Origin: Tanypteryx hageni
Lineage: Eukaryota; Arthropoda; Insecta; Odonata; Petaluridae
NCBI GenBank assembly: GCA_028673005.1
Contig: CM054115.1
Location: 6,555,501-6,619,500 of the forward strand
Length of the DNA stretch: 64,000 nt
Direction: 5' to 3'
The notes under the pieces were generated by a model. It did not search any database, was not told where the DNA came from, and saw nothing but the letters and a program-made list of their open reading frames with translations. This document shows positions 20,425 to 31,345 of this stretch, piece by piece. A program made the position numbers and the translations under genes. Position 1 is the stretch's first letter; the number at the start of each line of letters is the position of its first letter.

Positions 20425-20472
20425 TTCAAAATGACCTAGGTTTCATTGCAATGCAACATCGTCAGGTGAAAT
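20425..20472 (-). ncRNA. Hammerhead-like core of the Penelope-like element
   Basis: Minus strand: CUGACGA (20459-20465), then UGUUGCAUUGCAAU, which forms stem II (GUUGC with GCAAU), then GAAAC (20440-20444), a small stem III (ACC-UA-GGU) and the cleavage triplet GUC. Stem I cannot be closed well from the flanks (C against A at the first pair). Hammerhead motifs in the terminal repeats of Penelope-like elements are established knowledge, and the position 3' of the GIY-YIG remnant fits. The same extra U after A9 as in the foldback cores is present. Confidence 0.55.
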
Positions 20473-22480
20473 AAATTCAAAGCCGGTAGCAATTTATAAT
20501 AATAGGTACAATGGGGGAGGGTGAGTTGGGGAGAATAAAGAAAGGAATTGTGGAGCAAACATCATTTGAGGAAAGGAGTGAACGTATGTTCGTGGGAAGG
20601 GGAGGGGGAGAAAACGGTTGAGCTTAGTGACGTCCAGTAAGTTGTAAAATTGAGAAGACAATGGGAATAATTGGTAGGAATAATTAGATTAGTGGGAGGT
20701 TGAGAAGTGGAGAATGAAAAGGATACAAAATATCATTAAAACTCCTCAGTTTTTTGAAGCCACACACTGTATAATTTCAAATTGTTCCAGAATATCAAGC
20801 CTGGGTCCCTTTCTTTCATAAAGCAGGATTTAGGGAATGAAGTCACTATTGAGTCCATGTTCTAATAGATGTTTGGCAAAGAGAGAGGTTGTTTTACTGT
20901 TTATAAAGCAGGAATGATGTTCTTTAATTCTTTCTTTGAATTTTCGTCCTGTTTGTCCTAATAAATGGCTGTACAATCTCCACAGTGTAATTTGTAAATT
21001 CCAGTTTTTTCAAAATTTTTAATTTTGTGTTTGGTATGGCATAAAAGGTTTTTTAAGTCTGATCTATTGTAAATAGCGGCTCTAATTTTATTTTTGGGAA
21101 TTAATCTGATAATTTTAAGGGATATATTACCAAGAAATGATAGTCTTCGCCATTGTGGTTTCAATTCGTCAACAGGGATGGTACCATATATTTGTTTCAT
21201 GGCTAGTTGGGATTGTTTCCTCTTGTATAATGTCAATTAATTTTCTAGGATAGCCGTTGTTGACTGCTACTTGTTTAATAATTTGAAGTTCTTTCCTGAT
21301 GTTGAAATCTGACAAAGGAATGTTCAATAGCCTGTGAAGCATGGAATGAAATACAGCAATTTTTTGTGAGAAATGGTGCCTTGAATTGAAGTGAATGATT
21401 TGGTCGGTGTTTCCTGAAAATGGCAAAATCTAAATTTCTATTTACCTTTGATATGGTGATGTCTAGAAAGTTTAGGGACCCGTTGATTTCTGTTTCACAT
21501 GTGAATTTTATTGCTTTATTAAAAGAATTCAAGAAATTTAGGAAGATATCCAGTCTCCTTGATGACCCAGACCACACACAAAAAATATCATCGACATAAT
21601 GAAACCAACAGAAAACGTTTTTGACAATAGGATTCTCTGAAGGGAGAATAAATTACTTTCAAAATTGTCCATGTAAATGTCTGCAAGTAGTGGTGACAAA
21701 GGAGAGCTAATGGCTAGGCCATCTAATTGTTTATAAAAACTTCCATTAAACTTGAAATAGTTTTGAGAAATGCACACTTTAATTAGGGAACTCAATTCAC
21801 TGATTATTGGAGTGGGAACACCTTTCTTGATGAGGGTAATTTCAGTTAACTCCAGAGCTTCTTTGGCAGGAACACTGGTGACAAGATTGCACGCATCAAA
21901 TTATACTAGGGTGCACTTTGGAGGGAGAACTTTTTGTGATAAGGTATTTGCTAATTCACAAGAATATTTGACACCGTGTTTTGTGGAGAACTTCGATTGT
22001 TGCCTGAAGATTGTATTTAATTTGTGTGCTAGGAGGTGATTCGGGGCTGAAACATTTGAAACCACTGGCCTAATGGGGATGTTAGGTTTGTGAATCTTGG
22101 GAAATCCGAAGAATCTGGGCACTAGAGGATTCATTTGAAACAGCTTAAACACTTCACTGGGTTTAAACAACACTGAGCAGGAGACAATGGATGCTTTGAA
22201 CTCTTTCTGGTAAATAGGAGTGGGATCACTGGGTAATAAAAACATCATTTGTCTTGATGAAATCTTCACACTTTTCAAACTAACTGTCTTTCTTCATGAT
22301 GACAACTGAATTTCCTTTATCTGCTTTTTGCACTATGAGGTCATTAAGTGATAGTGAACGTTTGATAGAATTTAATGCAAGGAGTTCTGGCATACTATGG
22401 GGTTCCTTGATTGAGCTCTGGGAAGAATGGTTTACAGGAATAAGTTTTTCAATTTCATGAGCGATCCTTTGCTTGGCACC
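20425..22480 (-). pseudogene. Penelope-like element: RT plus GIY-YIG endonuclease, broken
   Basis: Penelope-like elements encode a telomerase-related reverse transcriptase and, in one group, a GIY-YIG nuclease. Reading 5' to 3' on the minus strand: VQKADKGNSVVIMKKDS (about 22340-22285), LVPRFFGFPKIHKPN with RPVVSNVSAPNHLLAHKLN (about 22120-22000), DGLAISSPLSPLLADIYM (about 21730-21680), catalytic YVDD (21587-21598), NGSLNFLDITISK (about 21490-21450), the cysteine-bearing linker GIYKLHCGDC (about 20990), then GQTGRKFKERIKEHH (about 20950-20905) of the nuclease. Frame breaks separate most of these. The N-terminus beyond about 22480 is missing or unrecognisable. A stretch of 3' UTR leads to the hammerhead-like end. 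Confidence 0.85.
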
Positions 22481-22589
22481 AGAAACATCTTAATTCACAA
22501 TCTACTGAAAGGTTTTTTAAAACTTGAATTGATAATGGAATATTTGGCACATATTTGAAACCTTTTTCAAACATTTAAATAAATATTTA

Positions 22590-22900
22590 ATGTCTATGTA
22601 TATCTGAATGTACCTCAAAGTTGAAATTTTTTATATAGGTAGAATTCTTGAAATAACTGAATAGGTATTATAGAAATTCTGATATGTTATTTGATTTGGC
22701 TATTAAAAATTCTTAAAGTTTGAAAAATAAATAAATGTATAGGTACTTAGAGATGAGCTAGGGAGCTGAACATTTTCCCTTATTTAGAGGTTACTGCAAA
22801 TGCACAAATACACATTTGAAAATATCCATGAAGTTGTTATTGCAGCCAATAAATTTTTTTTTAAATTTAAACAATTAGATAAATGTTATTTCACTTCCAG
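22590..22900 (+). repeat. Dispersed AT-rich repeat, related to 62215-62460
   Basis: Similar to 62215-62460 in the same orientation: gttgaaattttttata, taggtagaat, attatagaaat, aaaattctta and gagctagg-gctgaa in the same order. Probably fragments of one unidentified element. No coding content. Confidence 0.5.
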
Positions 22901-23740
22901 ATGTTCTACAAATTTAAAATTTGGCAGAAATGTGTGGCATTAGTACTCTACAATGGAAAAATATAATTTTCTTAAAATTGAAAAATTTTAGGGATTGCTT
23001 TTACTACAATATTGTTCCATTAGGAAAGAATGAAAATCGGTGCCAAGGTGAAAACTTTTGAATTAAAAAAATATTTCTAATAATGAAATATCTCTGAAAA
23101 ATTAATATTTTTGTCAAGTTGAGATGAAATGCTTGCAGAATGCAAGCACCAACTACTTGTATCTTAATATGTATAGGGGAATGTAGCCAAATATGGAAGT
23201 CTCCTAATGTGAAATACCATAATATTTCAAGTCTGGTATGTGGCAGCACTGACTTTACTGAAGGAAAGGGTCGGCCAAGTCATTCTAGTACCGAGATCAG
23301 TTGGTTGGATGCCACCATTGAGAGTGTTTTTTTTTCATTGCTTATTGAAGTTCATTCAGTGTGTTTCAAAGATTTTGAGAGATATCTATTCATTGCTTTA
23401 TTTTGTAGGTTTACTTATGGAATTCTTTTTCAATCTTGTCATTTACATTAAGCATTTGAAGTGTTCTTTAAGCTATTGGTGAAGAAATTGTGCTTACTTC
23501 ATTAGTTTCGTTGTTACACGTCTTTGAAATCCAACATGACCAGGCTCCAAATATGGACCACTTAGGGTTCCTAATATGGAATAGTATTCCATATTTAGAC
23601 CCTTGTTTTGAAGAAATGTCAGTAATTATTTACATTAACTAATTTCAGCACAAAATTGGTTTCAATAATTTGTCTTTGTTGTAAAATAATGCCCAATTGT
23701 TGTTTACAAAAGGAAAAATGATAATAGGGTATCGCTTTAC
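22900..23740. other. Unassigned DNA upstream of the pogo remnant
   Basis: No gene supported. Several words of the type ccaaatatggaa/cctaatatggaata recur at 23185, 23205, 23545 and 23570, possibly the 5' end of the Tigger element that follows. Confidence 0.35.
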
Positions 23741-24571
23741 ACCAAATTAAAATTATGGAAAATGAAACAGCAGAAACGAAATGGTTAAAACTGTATGTGT
23801 CCCATCATAAGGACAAAATCTCACTAATAAAGCCAACAGGAACGTCTTTTGTGGGGGCAGAAGGATTTAATTAGGAAGGCGTATCACACTGTTTTGATCT
23901 ATTGGAACGAGAGTTCAACAAGCACAGATATCCTGCAGACAGGGTATTTAACATAGACAAGATGAGTCTGTCCATCGTGCAGTCAAAAGTGCAGCAAGTG
24001 ATTGCATTAAAAGGCAAGAGACAAGTCAGTACCCTAACTTTGACTGAACGAGGGTCGTTAGTGACTGTTGTTTCTAGCATGAGCTCTGGAGGCACCTTTG
24101 TTCCACCAATGATGGGTTTCTCCCTGAAAAATATGAACAATTTGCTTCTGAAAGGTGCTCCGCCAGAAAATATTTCTGCCTGTCATCCCTTGGGATGAAT
24201 TCAGGCAGATCTATTTACGAAATGGGCAGAATTTTTCATCAAAAAAGTGAGGGAGACCCTGTGCTGATAATCCTTGATGGACATTTCTTCCATAGTCAGA
24301 ACCTCGATGTGATTGAATTAGAACGAAGAGACCATGTATGCAATTTGTGTTTGCCTCCCCATTCAACGCACAAAATACAACCACTCGATAAGACAATAAA
24401 GAGCCCTTTAAAGGCCTACTATAGTGAGGAGATCATAGCTCATATTAGACATGTAGGTAAGCCATCTACTCAGTTCGACATTGCAGAACTTTTCGGGAGA
24501 GCCTATCTTAAAGTACAAGCTGGTGCGATTGCTGTTAAGGGGTTTGAAGCTACAGGAATCTACCCTCCCAA
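23740..24571 (+). pseudogene. Tigger/pogo-type DDE transposase fragment
   Basis: A DDE-superfamily (pogo/Tigger, jerky-like) transposase catalytic domain. Seen in order: GFN, a stop, then REFNKHRYPADRVFNIDKMS carrying the first catalytic Asp (the usual ET after it is replaced by KM), FVPPMMGF, then after a frame change at about 24195 [19 protein letters not shown] (second Asp), [15 protein letters not shown] (third Asp) and [12 protein letters not shown]. The protein is cut here by the inverted repeat that starts at 24572. The N-terminal HTH/CENPB part is missing. Altered motif plus stop and frameshift make it inactive. Confidence 0.8.
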
Positions 24572-25106
24572 CGAGGGTTCAGCTCCATATATTAAGATGA
24601 ACGCTTCCCAACCCAAGGGGGGAACACAGTGACCGTGAGGGGGAACCAAAAACACTTCGACTAACTTACCCAACTCGGTGGGGCGGAGTAAAATTTTCCT
24701 CCATGTTCAAATTTAGTTTGGTTAGTTGTGCACATTTACCAGGATAAATTACACATTTACCGGACTTCTAAACTGTAACAGATGTTCGCGATATGCTCGG
24801 AAATCAACATAGTTGAAAAAAGACATGTTTATGGGTTTAAATGCCACCGAAGAAGTCACGCTTTAGGGCAGTGTTTCTCAACCGGGGTGACGCGGGAGTT
24901 GTGTAGGGGTGATGCAAAACTTCTAGGTGGTCTTCCCTCGATGGCGATAATCTTGTTCCTCATTTCTCCCTTACAGCCGTTTTTTCCCATTCTCGTTCCA
25001 AGAATTTATTCGCAGGATATTATCTCTGATTTTGGAACTTATTAAGTACAATATTGTGTAGAGACAGACTTATTGTGTTCATTTTGTCCGAATACTAGCA
25101 GAAAAT
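24572..25106 (+). repeat. Left arm of a ~540-bp inverted repeat
   Basis: Pairs with 28659-29201 as the reverse complement with few differences. It starts CGAGGGTTCAGCTCCA and ends at gcagaaaat. A typical hAT terminus, CAGTGTTTCTCAACCGGGG, lies inside the arm at about 24875, not at its outer edge. Confidence 0.8.
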
Positions 25107-25813
25107 ATTTGGTGATGTTCGAACTAATTGAACACAATTGGTCTATTTCTGCATAGTATTGCTGTTGCTACTTTGTTTTGATATAGAGTGTAACAAAGTA
25201 ACGACTTCTTCGGTCGAGTATATTCTCTGATTTTTTGATACGGGGTATTTATTTTCACTTCGGCGCATGGAGTTGTGTTATCCAGCATTGGAATGTTCTG
25301 CATAGATTTTCTTTGTGAATCTGAACCAAGTGTTAAATGTTGCAGTACAAGACAATTCAAGCTTTATTTCGGCGATAAGTGGCTTTCTTTTTTATCTTAC
25401 TGAACATCCAATTCTTAAGAGAATATATCTATTTCGCCGTGAATCAAAGTGGGTTTTCGAGTTTTTTTAAGGTTAGGTTATTACATCTAATATGCTTTAA
25501 TTAACTCCCTTTTTCAATGTGCTTCATTGTCTTGCTCGAGTCCCAGTGGTATACGTTCAATCTTATTTAACATATTTTTATGTTTGCAGGTATGATAATG
25601 TTTTCGGTCATCAGTTTTGATTTTTAATCCTTCTTAAACCTTCCAGAAGAAATCTCAAACTCAGAATTTATTTGGATAAGTTTTTTGTCAGTAGTTAAAG
25701 TTTATTAATTCGTAGTGTTTAATTTATTGATTTATTCATTGAGTATCCCTTTCTATTGTTTCTTGCAGTTTTCCGAGAATTATTAATCTGGGATATATTT
25801 TACCCTCATTAAA

Positions 25814-27500
25814 ATGGACAAATTTGTAGTGAAGAAAACGAAATTAGATGAAACAGTGACGACAATACATTCAAATGTATCTCCTAAGATATTTTCTAAA
25901 ATCAAACGTAGACAATACAGTGACTCTTACCTAGGTTTGGGTTTTACTTGGTCCGGAGATGAGAATAATCCATTACCTATGTGCATTATCTGCGGATACA
26001 AGTTATGCATTGACTCTATGGTTCCTAGCAGACTAAAGCAGCATTTCTTATCAAAACATGAGCACTTTCAAGACAAAAGCATAGAATATTTTAAAAGAAT
26101 TTTGAAAGATCAAAGTAAACAGTCGACAAGTTTCGTGAAAAAATTTTCAACTCCTGATAAAGCCCTGGAAGCAAGTTATATTGTGTCAGAGTTAATTGCT
26201 AAACAAAAAAAGCCTCATACAGTTGGAGATACTCGAATAATTCCTGCCTGTAAAGAAATTGTTAGAATTATGTTAGGTGATGATGCTGCCAAAGAAATAG
26301 ATAAAATTCTTCTTTCTTATGATATGATTAGGAGACGTATTAGTGATATGTCAAATATTATAGAAAAACATGTCACAGAAATGGTAAGTGATAGACGTTT
26401 CGCTATTCAAGTCAACGAGTCTACTGACATAAGCAGTAAATGTAATATACTGGCTTTTATTCGTTTTGTTAATGAAACTGAAATAATAGAACAATTTCTT
26501 TGCTGCAGAGAAATCCAGGGAAATACAAAGGGACAAGACATTTTTGATGTAATTGATACGTACATAAAAAAATGTAATTTATCTTGGATTTCATGCGCAG
26601 GAATTTGTACAGATGGTGCTCCAAATATGATAGGGACCCAGAAAGGATTCATTGCTCTTATTAAGAAAATTAATCCAAATATAATAAGAACCCATTGCTT
26701 TCTCTACAGAGGGGCGCTTGTTGGAAAAACATTAGATTCAGGAGTAAAAACTGTTCTCGATGGTGTCGTTCAGATGGTAAATTTTATCAAAAGTCGGCCA
26801 TTAAAATCGCGTATTTTTACAAAATTATGTAAAGCAATGGAATCAAAACATGTAACTTTTGAACTAAAAGAGGAGTTGTTGACGTTTTTCACCCAGGAAA
26901 ACTTCAGATTTTATTGATATGTTGAGCAGCAATTATTGGTGTGTCTGAGTGACTTATCTTGCAGACATTTTTCAACTACTAAACAAACTCAGTATGTCAA
27001 TGCAAGGCCCAAATGAAAATCTTTTATCGTCAACAGACAAAATGAAAACATTTATTGGTAAATTGAAAATTTAGGAGGAATGACTTAAAAAAGGAGGCCT
27101 TGAAATGTTTCCCCTAACAGCAATCTCAAATGGCAAGGAAAAAGTAGTGAATTTGATAATAGACCTACTCAAAATAAAACATTATTTTCCGAATTTAGAA
27201 ATTTCCAAATATGACTGGGTTAGAAATCCTTTTGCAGTAAATTCAAGTGCTAGTGGATTCAGCCTTCTGGAAGAGGAGGAGTTTGTTGAAACCCAAAACG
27301 ACAGAACATTGAAAATGCAATTTGAATCTCTGCCATTAAATAATTTTTGGATCAAAATTTCAAAAGAATATCCAAGCACCTCAAAATAAGCGATTGACAT
27401 TTTACTAAATTTTTCCACTTCTTATTTATGCGAACTCGGGTTTTCCACACTCACGTCGCTGAAAAATAACAAGAGAACGGCTTTTGTCTTCGGGTGAAGA
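25814..27500 (+). pseudogene. hAT transposase, ZBED5/SCAND3-like, degenerate
   Basis: The start ATG at 25814 gives MDKFVVKKTKLDET, a BED-like finger with CIICGYKLC and LKQHFLSKHEHF (residues about 55-90), then the RNase H-like part with NESTDISSKCNILAFIRFVN, CTDGAPNMIGTQKGFIALIK and THCFLYRGALVGK. A block normally containing EVRWLSRG is absent between ESKHVTF and ELKEELLTFF, an internal deletion of about 25 codons. The frame ends at 26917; later pieces are YLADIFQLLNKLSMSMQGPN, then 27105-27389, then the dimerisation motif TSYLCELGFSTLTSLKNNKR after another stop. The first 367 codons are uninterrupted. Confidence 0.85.
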
Positions 27501-28658
27501 AATTAGTTTCTATTTCCTCAATCTGTCCCATAATCAGCGAAATTTGTAAAGAGTATCAGTCACAAATATAGCATTAAAATAGTAAAACTATCCAATTTCT
27601 TTGTTTAATAATATATAATAACCTTTGTTTATTATATAAATATAATTTTAATTTTTTATTTAAAGTTTGATTTTATAAATAGTAATACTTAATATTAGAT
27701 TATTTTTTCTTTGCTTATTACACACGTTATCTATATTCAAATACCTTAAATGTAACCTTTTGATGTAGTGCTATGTTTTTCTTTGAGGATACTATTTTAT
27801 GTTGGTATTATTTTGTATTTGTGTGTTTTTTTGTTTTCACAATTCTAAATTTAAAAATGGAATAGCATTATTTTTTCTTATTGTTGCATAAATTGTTTTT
27901 AGAGGCCTAATAATAAGTCATCTTCATATGTATTTTAAAGGAATGAATTGTACGTAGATGTGCATTTTGATGTCTATTTTTATGAGTTGATGTATCAATG
28001 AGTGGTTGTAAGATCATACCCTTGGTAAAATATTTTATTTGAATATGTTTTATTGTTATTCGTGACATAATTATATTACAAATAATTTTATATAGTCAAG
28101 AAAATCATTATTTTTTATTTTTCGAGATTGTTTAATCAAGTGATTTCGTTTATTATTAACTTCATGAGTTTTGTGGTGTAGATTGATATTACGTCGAAAC
28201 TCTGCATACCATTCCCTTTTTTCTCATTATCTTCACTGATCATTCCCTTGGTAAACCCTATTACCTGTGCATATGTTATAAGGGGTTACGCGAAAATTAC
28301 GTCATTGAAGAAAGGGTGAGGCGAACACGAAAAGGTTGTGAGGGAGTAATCTTTGTTGCTGAGAACATTAATGTGAATCATATAATAGAGAGAAGCAATA
28401 AGTCACGTCAATGAAATATTTAAATTGTCTTATTAGCGAGGGAAGACCGCGTATCTCAAATTTTGGATTCTTAATTGTGTCACGACGTATTAGGAAAAAA
28501 GCGTATCTCGGTGAATGTATCTCGAGGGTAGGGCTTCCAGACCGGTTATTACCGTACCCGGGTAACCGGTTAATCGTTGATTGTTCTCACTATTCATTAA
28601 CCGGGTAATTTCGTCCGATTAACCGTCTTCTGGATACGAGAGAAATTCTTCTTCTTCT

Positions 28659-29201
28659 ATTTTCTGCTAGTATTCGGACAAAATGAACACAATAAGTCTG
28701 TCTCTACACAATATTGTACTTAATAAGTTTCAAAATCAGAGATAATATCCTGCGAATAAATTCTTTTATAACGAGAATGGGAAAAAACGGCTGTAAGGGA
28801 GAAATGAGGAACAAGATTATCGCCATCGAGGGAAGACCACCTAGAAGTTTTGCATCACCCCTACACAACTCCCGCGTCACCCCGGTTGAGAAACACTGCC
28901 CTAAAGCGTGACTTCTTCGGTGGCATTTAAACCCATAAACGTGTCTTTTTTCAACTATGTTGATTTCCGAGCATATCGCGAACATCTGTTGCAGTTTAGA
29001 AGTCCGGTAAATGTGTAATTTATCCTGGTAAATGTGCACAACTAACTAAACTAAATTTGAACATTGAGGAAAATTTTACTCCGCCCCACCGAGTTGGGTA
29101 AGTTAGTCGAAGTGTTTTTGGTTCCCCCTCACGGTCACTGTGTTCCCCCCTCGGGTTGGGAAGCGTTCATCTTAATATATACCAGTGGAGCTGAACCCTC
29201 G
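28659..29201 (-). repeat. Right arm of the ~540-bp inverted repeat
   Basis: Reverse complement of 24572-25106; slightly longer because of small insertions, for example ctggta near the outer end (about 29181) and a few bases near 28765. It contains the mirrored hAT terminus ending at about 28903. Confidence 0.8.
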
Positions 29202-29286
29202 ATGATTTTTGCTATAAATTAAAGTAATTGTTAAAGTAGCATTTCTCATTCTTACTTATTTCCACATTTACCAAGGAGCATCGGTA

Positions 29287-29553
29287 ATGGATAAAAAGTT
29301 AGCAAAATTCAGCAGAATTTATGATATTTCGAGAATAAAGCAAGTTCTTTCTAATCAAAAACTTTTAATTTTTAATAGGAAGTTATTTTCTGAAAATCAA
29401 GCGCATAAATTAACAAGTTTGGAAAAATCGGAGTGCATAGTTTCCAAAAGCGTTCTTTACGATTTCTGTTATCAGGTCAAAACTTATAATATAATATTAA
29501 TGGCCCAGTCTAATGCCTACGCACTGCTAAACGATATGTTAGAAGCGATATAA
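29287..29553 (+). other. Unrecognised 88-codon open frame
   Basis: ATG at 29287, stop at 29551-29553, starting MDKKLAKFSRIYDISRIKQV. Lysine-rich, no signal peptide, no membrane segment, no motif that I recognise. It lies between two hAT elements and could be a fragment of a transposon protein or chance. Confidence 0.2.
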
Positions 29554-29753
29554 AGAAAATCTTTAATTTGTGATTTTGCGATTTGTTTTATAATGAGTAG
29601 TAGGGCCGCCCCTACGGGGGTTGCGGGGCACTGGGCGGTCAGCATTTGCGGGGCACTTTAACAATCAAGAATCATCAAGGTATAATTCGCGCACTAAAAA
29701 TAATTGTAAAAATATTGTATACTTTTAAATAGGTATGCATATTTTATTGTATA

Positions 29754-29754
<1 letters not shown>

Positions 29755-29811
<57 letters not shown>
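29755..29811 (+). repeat. (TA)n microsatellite
   Basis: About 28 uninterrupted TA units inside the deleted hAT element. Confidence 0.95.
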
Positions 29812-29813
<2 letters not shown>

Positions 29814-30168
29814 TTTTGTGATTAAAATAATGAGGAATCACTTCTGGAGTTCAAGAACAAAAACAAGTCCTTCGTTAGGAAAACCATCAATAATTTAGTC
29901 ATTTACGCTTGGTTCATAATGATCTATGCTCATTATTCTGTCGCAAATGGCTCTGGAAAACTGCACGTATACCAAAAATTTGGATATGAATACAAACATA
30001 CAGAAATCTCAAATGAATGGCATCATACAATACATGAGGTCAACTTAATACTAAATTTAAATAGAAACTCACTGTTTATTGCTCTGCCTACTTTCAGAAA
30101 TTCAACTTCCTCGGCTTTCTTGTAGCACACTTTGCTATCAGGTCATTTTAATCCAAATCTGAGGTTAT

Positions 30169-30483
30169 TTATCTCTCGATAGGCAGCATAGCCAATCCAC
30201 TCAATCTCTCTTGGGACATTACTGTCCTAAGATAGTTTTTTATTATTTTATGTTTCGAAAAACTTCTCTCCGCTGATGCCACTGTGACCGGAATTGTTAA
30301 CAAAATCCTATGCGCCATCTCTGTATTTGGGAAGGAACCATTTAATGACCTGAGAAACATAAGGATTTCAAATGCACTTTTCGTTCCTTGGGGTATCAGC
30401 TGCCGAAGCACACGCTGTTCTGTCGATGTCGTGTGATCTTTATCACTCAATATAGTGTCCAAATTTATGCATTGCTTCTCCAT
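30169..30483 (-). pseudogene. hAT transposase C-terminal fragment (ZMYM/DUF4371-like)
   Basis: 104 codons on the minus strand with LLTIPVTVASAERSFSKHKI followed by NYLRTVMSQERLSGLAML, the hAT C-terminal dimerisation domain in the form found next to DUF4371. This subfamily differs from the transposase at 6-8.5 kb (TSERSFSTLRRLKTYLR there). Everything upstream of about 30500 is lost except traces (about 30500-30620). Only this piece is convincing. Confidence 0.85.
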
Positions 30484-30849
30484 TTCGTATTCTGTTAATT
30501 CTCAAAAATTTTAAAATCATGTAGGAAGCCGAAATTACCAGCATTCGCTTCCATTTGTTCGAAACGCGTTGTCAGCGACATGAGAGCCTGATCTACTATG
30601 ACAAAGAAGTAGCTAGTTTCAAAAGCCTGTTCAGAGGAACACCATAAGTGTCGTCCACGCATAGCAGCAATCTACATCTTACTGCTTGGCGCGGGGCCCC
30701 TTTTGACGCGGACCCGGGGCAACCGCCCGATTCGCCGTACCCTAGGTAGTAATTAATTAAGAAATCGAACGTTATTTAAAACAGACCTCGCTTGAATTGA
30801 GCAGTAGCAATCTTTAAGTTTACTTCCATTCCTTCTTTGTAAATTATCT

Positions 30850-31345
30850 ATTTCTTTTCACTTAAAAAAGCTGTATATATACGTAAGTAATACAAAAAGG
30901 AAAAGTGAACTCCATAAATGAAGTACTCAGAGATTTCAAAGGCGTTATGTGAAATTCGTATAGAACTGTATCGAAAGAATAAGCGTGAATTTATCTCCGA
31001 AACTAAAGTCGTAATTATATGGCCTCGCGTACTTTTGTTGTCCAATGTTGCCCTCTCTCCGAATACATTTTTTAAGCTATACCACACAGATTATATAAGA
31101 GCTAGGAAGAGAAAAAGAGAGTATTTAATTGTTGATTGACGGATGCCATTTAACGAGATACGAGTATGTTTTTTAAGTGCCTAAATAAAGTGCAAGTTCT
31201 ATTGACGGATGCAATTGAAAATTATAATTTGTCGATAAATTTTAATAAGGATCGCAAAATCCGCCCAGTAGTTTCAGAGATTAAACATTCGGACGGAGGC
31301 GACGTGCCCATAAATACTCGCATCCCACTTAAGTAGAATATCTGT
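30850..31345 (+). repeat. Dispersed repeat family, copy 2
   Basis: Second copy of the family at 18560-19095 (see that entry for landmarks). The 73-codon open frame at 30918-31139 is not conserved in the other copy, so it is not a gene. Confidence 0.7.

Larger units (their letters stand above)
24572..29201 (+). mobile_element. ZBED-type hAT element bounded by long inverted repeats
   Basis: A hAT transposase relic (25814-27500) sits between the inverted arms. The hAT-like termini (about 24875 and 28903, CAGTGTTTCTCAACC) would bound an element of about 4.0 kb, but the inverted symmetry runs another 300 bp outward on both sides. The 8 bp outside each hAT end are therefore inverted (ctttaggg against ccctaaag) rather than a direct TSD. 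Outside the outermost ends I see no clear TSD (ctcccaa on the left, atgatttt on the right). Positions 27560-28380 are AT-rich with no gene. At 28540-28600 there is a run of ccgg/ggtaaccggttaa palindromes. Confidence 0.7.
29601..30744 (-). mobile_element. Internally deleted hAT element
   Basis: The left end starts TAGGGCCGCCCCTACGGGG and the right end, read on the minus strand, starts TAGGGTACGGCGAATCGGG; both are G/C-rich in AT-rich surroundings, a common look for hAT ends. A transposase C-terminus remains at 30169-30483. I could not settle the TSD (gtagta occurs on both sides). Confidence 0.6.

Noticed and set aside
20425..20472. Full active hammerhead in the Penelope-like element
   Set aside because: The core is present but stem I does not close, so I report a hammerhead-like core only.
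24780..25045. 87-codon frame repeated at 28704-29039
   Set aside because: Both lie in the inverted repeat arms; the shared peptide reflects DNA duplication and the frames contain the hAT terminus.
29601..30744. A direct TSD (gtagta) for the deleted hAT
   Set aside because: The match is six bases and does not sit at equal distances from the TIR starts.
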